DNA of 64,000 nt, taken from the NCBI GenBank assembly GCA_902729315.2, contig LR746267.1, positions 7,132,424 through 7,196,423 of the forward strand, read 5' to 3'. A program made the translations under genes and the position numbers. This document shows positions 61,991-64,000 of this stretch, piece by piece. Numbering within the stretch: the first letter of the stretch is position 1; every line of letters starts with the position of its first letter. Under the pieces are notes generated by a model. It did no database searches, was not told the DNA's origin, and was given only the letters and a program-made list of their open reading frames with translations. The stretch is from Spirodela intermedia (Eukaryota > Streptophyta > Magnoliopsida > Alismatales > Araceae).

Positions 61991-62473
61991 TCATAGATCT
62001 TTATGATGGTTATCCTCTTGGCTGCTCCAAGGTGGTAACTGTCCCATACATACATTAACACATTCAATCCTCTTGCTCGTGACCTTGTTATGTCCACCAT
62101 AAAAATTACTATCAACTATTACTCTACATGTAATATTATGAATTAATTTTTTAATAGAAATAAGATTAGTAGAGAGCTTAGAGATGTAGATAACATTTAT
62201 ACCCACTAGTTCAATTTTTATATCTCTTAAACAAACACTAGTGATAAATAATTCATTAGTTATTATTACCTTTATAATTCTCGGATAAATGTTGCATGAC
62301 AAGAAATAGTATAATGAGTTAGTCATATGATATGTGGCTCTTGTGTCTAAAATACATGTCTTACTTGACTGATGCAAAGACTTAAGTATCACAATTGATT
62401 TCAAGTTTTCGATCTTAGTCTTAAGACTCTCCATATCATATGAGTTATTCCTTATAGAGGAAGGGGTTGTCAC
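61991..62473 (-). pseudogene. Copia gag-pol fragment: protease and gag-pre region
   Basis: The longest intact frame of the element, 160 residues. It contains CILDTRATYHMTNS, the copia protease motif with Arg replacing the Gly next to the catalytic Asp, and YISKLSTNLISIKKL, a conserved segment just downstream of the protease. It is broken at both ends relative to a complete polyprotein. Confidence 0.85.
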
Positions 62474-63684
62474 AAATGCTTCTAATGGTTAGAAAGTGAA
62501 AAAGTGAGCTAGGCCACTTGATGGAGGCCTTCCACAGACTTGGCCACTTGTTTTTAGTCACCCATGGAATTTGTAACACATTTTTTCAGTATGTTTTGAC
62601 CATTTGTAGTAGGTGCACCACAAGTTATCTTTATAATCACCTTTCTTCCCTTAGGGATGGTGGATGTTCACTTTCATCTTTTTATTACATTATGATTGCA
62701 GAATTATTAGTATTTTTTTTGTTTCATCATTAAGTTTCTTTTGCTTTCTTCATTTCTAATTATTACAATGACTTCTTCAAGACCTAATACTTGATCTCTA
62801 TCCTAAATGTCAAGCTTTGGTCTGATCATATTCAACATTGAAACCACTTAGGAACTTTTTCAATATATATTTTTGAAAAATATACTATCATTAAGATATT
62901 CCAACTCATGTATGTCAAATTGCATCCACAAATATTCCAACTCATTAGGATATTCCCTTACTGATCTATTTCTTTGTCACAAACATAGCCTTTATTATGA
63001 CTCCAAATATTTTAGTATCATCCTCCTATGAAAAAGTTTTACTTATTTTTTCTAAAATTTTTTTGTGGTCGGCAGAAATAGATAATTTGTATTACTTTCT
63101 AGCATCATTGTATGCCACAATCATGTTTTTATGATGCCATCTTCCTCTTTCCATAACTTGTATTGTGAGTCTTTTTGTAAAGAGACAGATCCATGAATAC
63201 AATTTAATTTTTCTTTTCTTGTAAAAAAAAACTGTTTTAAATTCACTCTATTGTAAAATATTTTTTCCATCTAACTTAAATTGATTTTAGACATTTAGCA
63301 GTGCTAAATACAATTTATAGAACTCTATTGATTTAGATGCAAATGAGGATAATATTAGAGTCACATTGGCATTGCGCTCTCACCTTCCATAAGAAAATTT
63401 GAGGCCTAATTGAGGTGTAACATGGTCAAATAACTAATATTAGTTCCTCCTAATGCAATATAAAGTTGTTCTTTATTCTCAATGAATAAGAGAAGGTACA
63501 AATAGGGTAATGGGAATCAATCTAACAAATAAATGGTGAGAAGCTGATTTCTCGCAACAAGAAAAAAAGGCTTAAATGAAAGAAGTAACTTCTAAGGCAT
63601 GGTGATAGAGATATTATAGTAAATCATGAGATTTCACCTAATAGATTATTCGAATGGTCAATACAGAGTGAAATAGGCACACTT

Positions 63685-63701
63685 GGTTGATTTTGATACC
63701 A
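63685..63701 (-). other. Primer-binding site of the copia element
   Basis: Immediately inside the 5' LTR the minus strand reads TGGTATCAAAATCAACC. Copia elements normally have TGGTATCAGAGC, complementary to the initiator methionine tRNA, so the first eight bases are kept. Confidence 0.75.
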
Positions 63702-63946
63702 TATTAGAACATGTGCTATGATGTAGTCACTTTGATCCTTGATCCAAGCTCTCCACTATCGTGAGGATTTCTACATTTGTGAGGGAAAAGAAAAGAGAGA
63801 AGGACAAATGTGAAATAAAAAAGAACAATAGGTCATTTTCTTATTTGAATTTAGATTATTTGAAATGTGAGGGTTTCCACATTTGTGTTTTTTTGTTTGA
63901 GTCAGATCTAGATTATCTAACCTAAATCTTAATACATTCTCCAACA
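63702..63946 (-). repeat. 5' LTR of the copia element
   Basis: Matches the left LTR in the same blocks but with many substitutions and a duplicated GAGGGTTTCCACATTTGTG-like internal string. The outer end reads TA instead of TG. The differences between the LTRs indicate an old insertion. Confidence 0.85.
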
Positions 63947-64000
63947 CTAGTTAGATTATCCACTTTATACACAATTAAAAACTGTTGCAGAAAAATGTAG
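63947..64000. other. Flank beyond the copia element
   Basis: Only 54 bases remain to the right of the element; they begin with the CTAGT that matches the left flank. Nothing else is seen. Confidence 0.5.

Larger units (their letters stand above)
58957..63946 (-). mobile_element. Ty1/copia LTR retrotransposon, near full length but degenerate
   Basis: About 4.99 kb lying in the minus orientation, with LTRs of about 240 bp at both ends and an internal region of about 4.5 kb. Going from the 5' LTR (right) one can read, through many stops and frameshifts, a protease/gag-pre region (about 62470-61990), an integrase zinc-finger region (about 61950-61840, with CETCEF), a reverse transcriptase with YVDD (60151-60140) and an RNase H (about 59690-59270, with THNSIQHD and DRHFIKEKL). 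The primer-binding site and a weak polypurine tract are in place. The five bases flanking the element, CTAAT and CTAGT, match at four positions and look like a worn target-site duplication. The protease motif is DTRA where DSGA/DTGA is expected. The order protease-integrase-RT-RNase H is diagnostic of copia. It cannot be active. Confidence 0.92.

Overview
The window is nuclear DNA of a flowering plant. The evidence is multi-exon genes with GT/AG introns for photosynthesis, wall and pollen/cuticle proteins, a nuclear copy of a mitochondrial ribosomal protein gene, a degenerate Ty1/copia retrotransposon, and very many (GA/CT)n microsatellites. Several first exons are strongly GC-rich, as is common in monocots and some magnoliids, but the species cannot be named from the sequence. 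Exon limits below were derived by hand from splice consensus, reading phase and remembered family conservation; no alignment could be run.

Layout. 0-23 kb is a gene-dense block, all on the minus strand: a possible exon of an unrecognised gene (about 26-184), Rubisco large-subunit methyltransferase LSMT (922-7619), a nuclear gene for only the 5' half of mitochondrial ribosomal protein L2 (9113-9838), cystathionine gamma-synthase with the MTO1 autoregulatory peptide (10430-13834), a NudC/BOBBER-type co-chaperone (14414-18837) and a MIXTA/MYB16-type R2R3-MYB (20457-22119). After about 6.6 kb of repeat-rich spacer comes a CYP704B-type fatty-acid omega-hydroxylase on the plus strand (28716-31366). 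Next is a subgroup-21 (LOF/MYB105/MYB117-type) R2R3-MYB on the minus strand (33419-36003). About 8 kb of spacer follows, with no gene I can support.

44.4-50.4 kb is a second dense block, again minus strand: an mTERF gene whose reading frame is broken at three simple-sequence sites (44445-45410), the photosystem I antenna gene LHCA4 (46415-47441) and an alpha-expansin (49489-50410). 50.4-58.9 kb has no recognisable gene. 58957-63946 is a nearly complete but heavily mutated copia element lying in the minus orientation, with both LTRs, a primer-binding site, protease, integrase, reverse transcriptase and RNase H remnants.

Functional links are limited and this is not an operon-like system. LSMT and LHCA4 act in the plastid. 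The MIXTA-type MYB and the CYP704B enzyme both belong to surface-lipid/pollen-wall biology and lie about 6.6 kb apart, which may be chance. I found no previously undescribed multi-gene system. The most noteworthy points are the half-length nuclear rpl2 gene, the substitutions in and next to the MTO1 arrest peptide, the triple-frameshift mTERF, duplicated sequence at a MYB splice donor, and several small tandem or inverted repeats.
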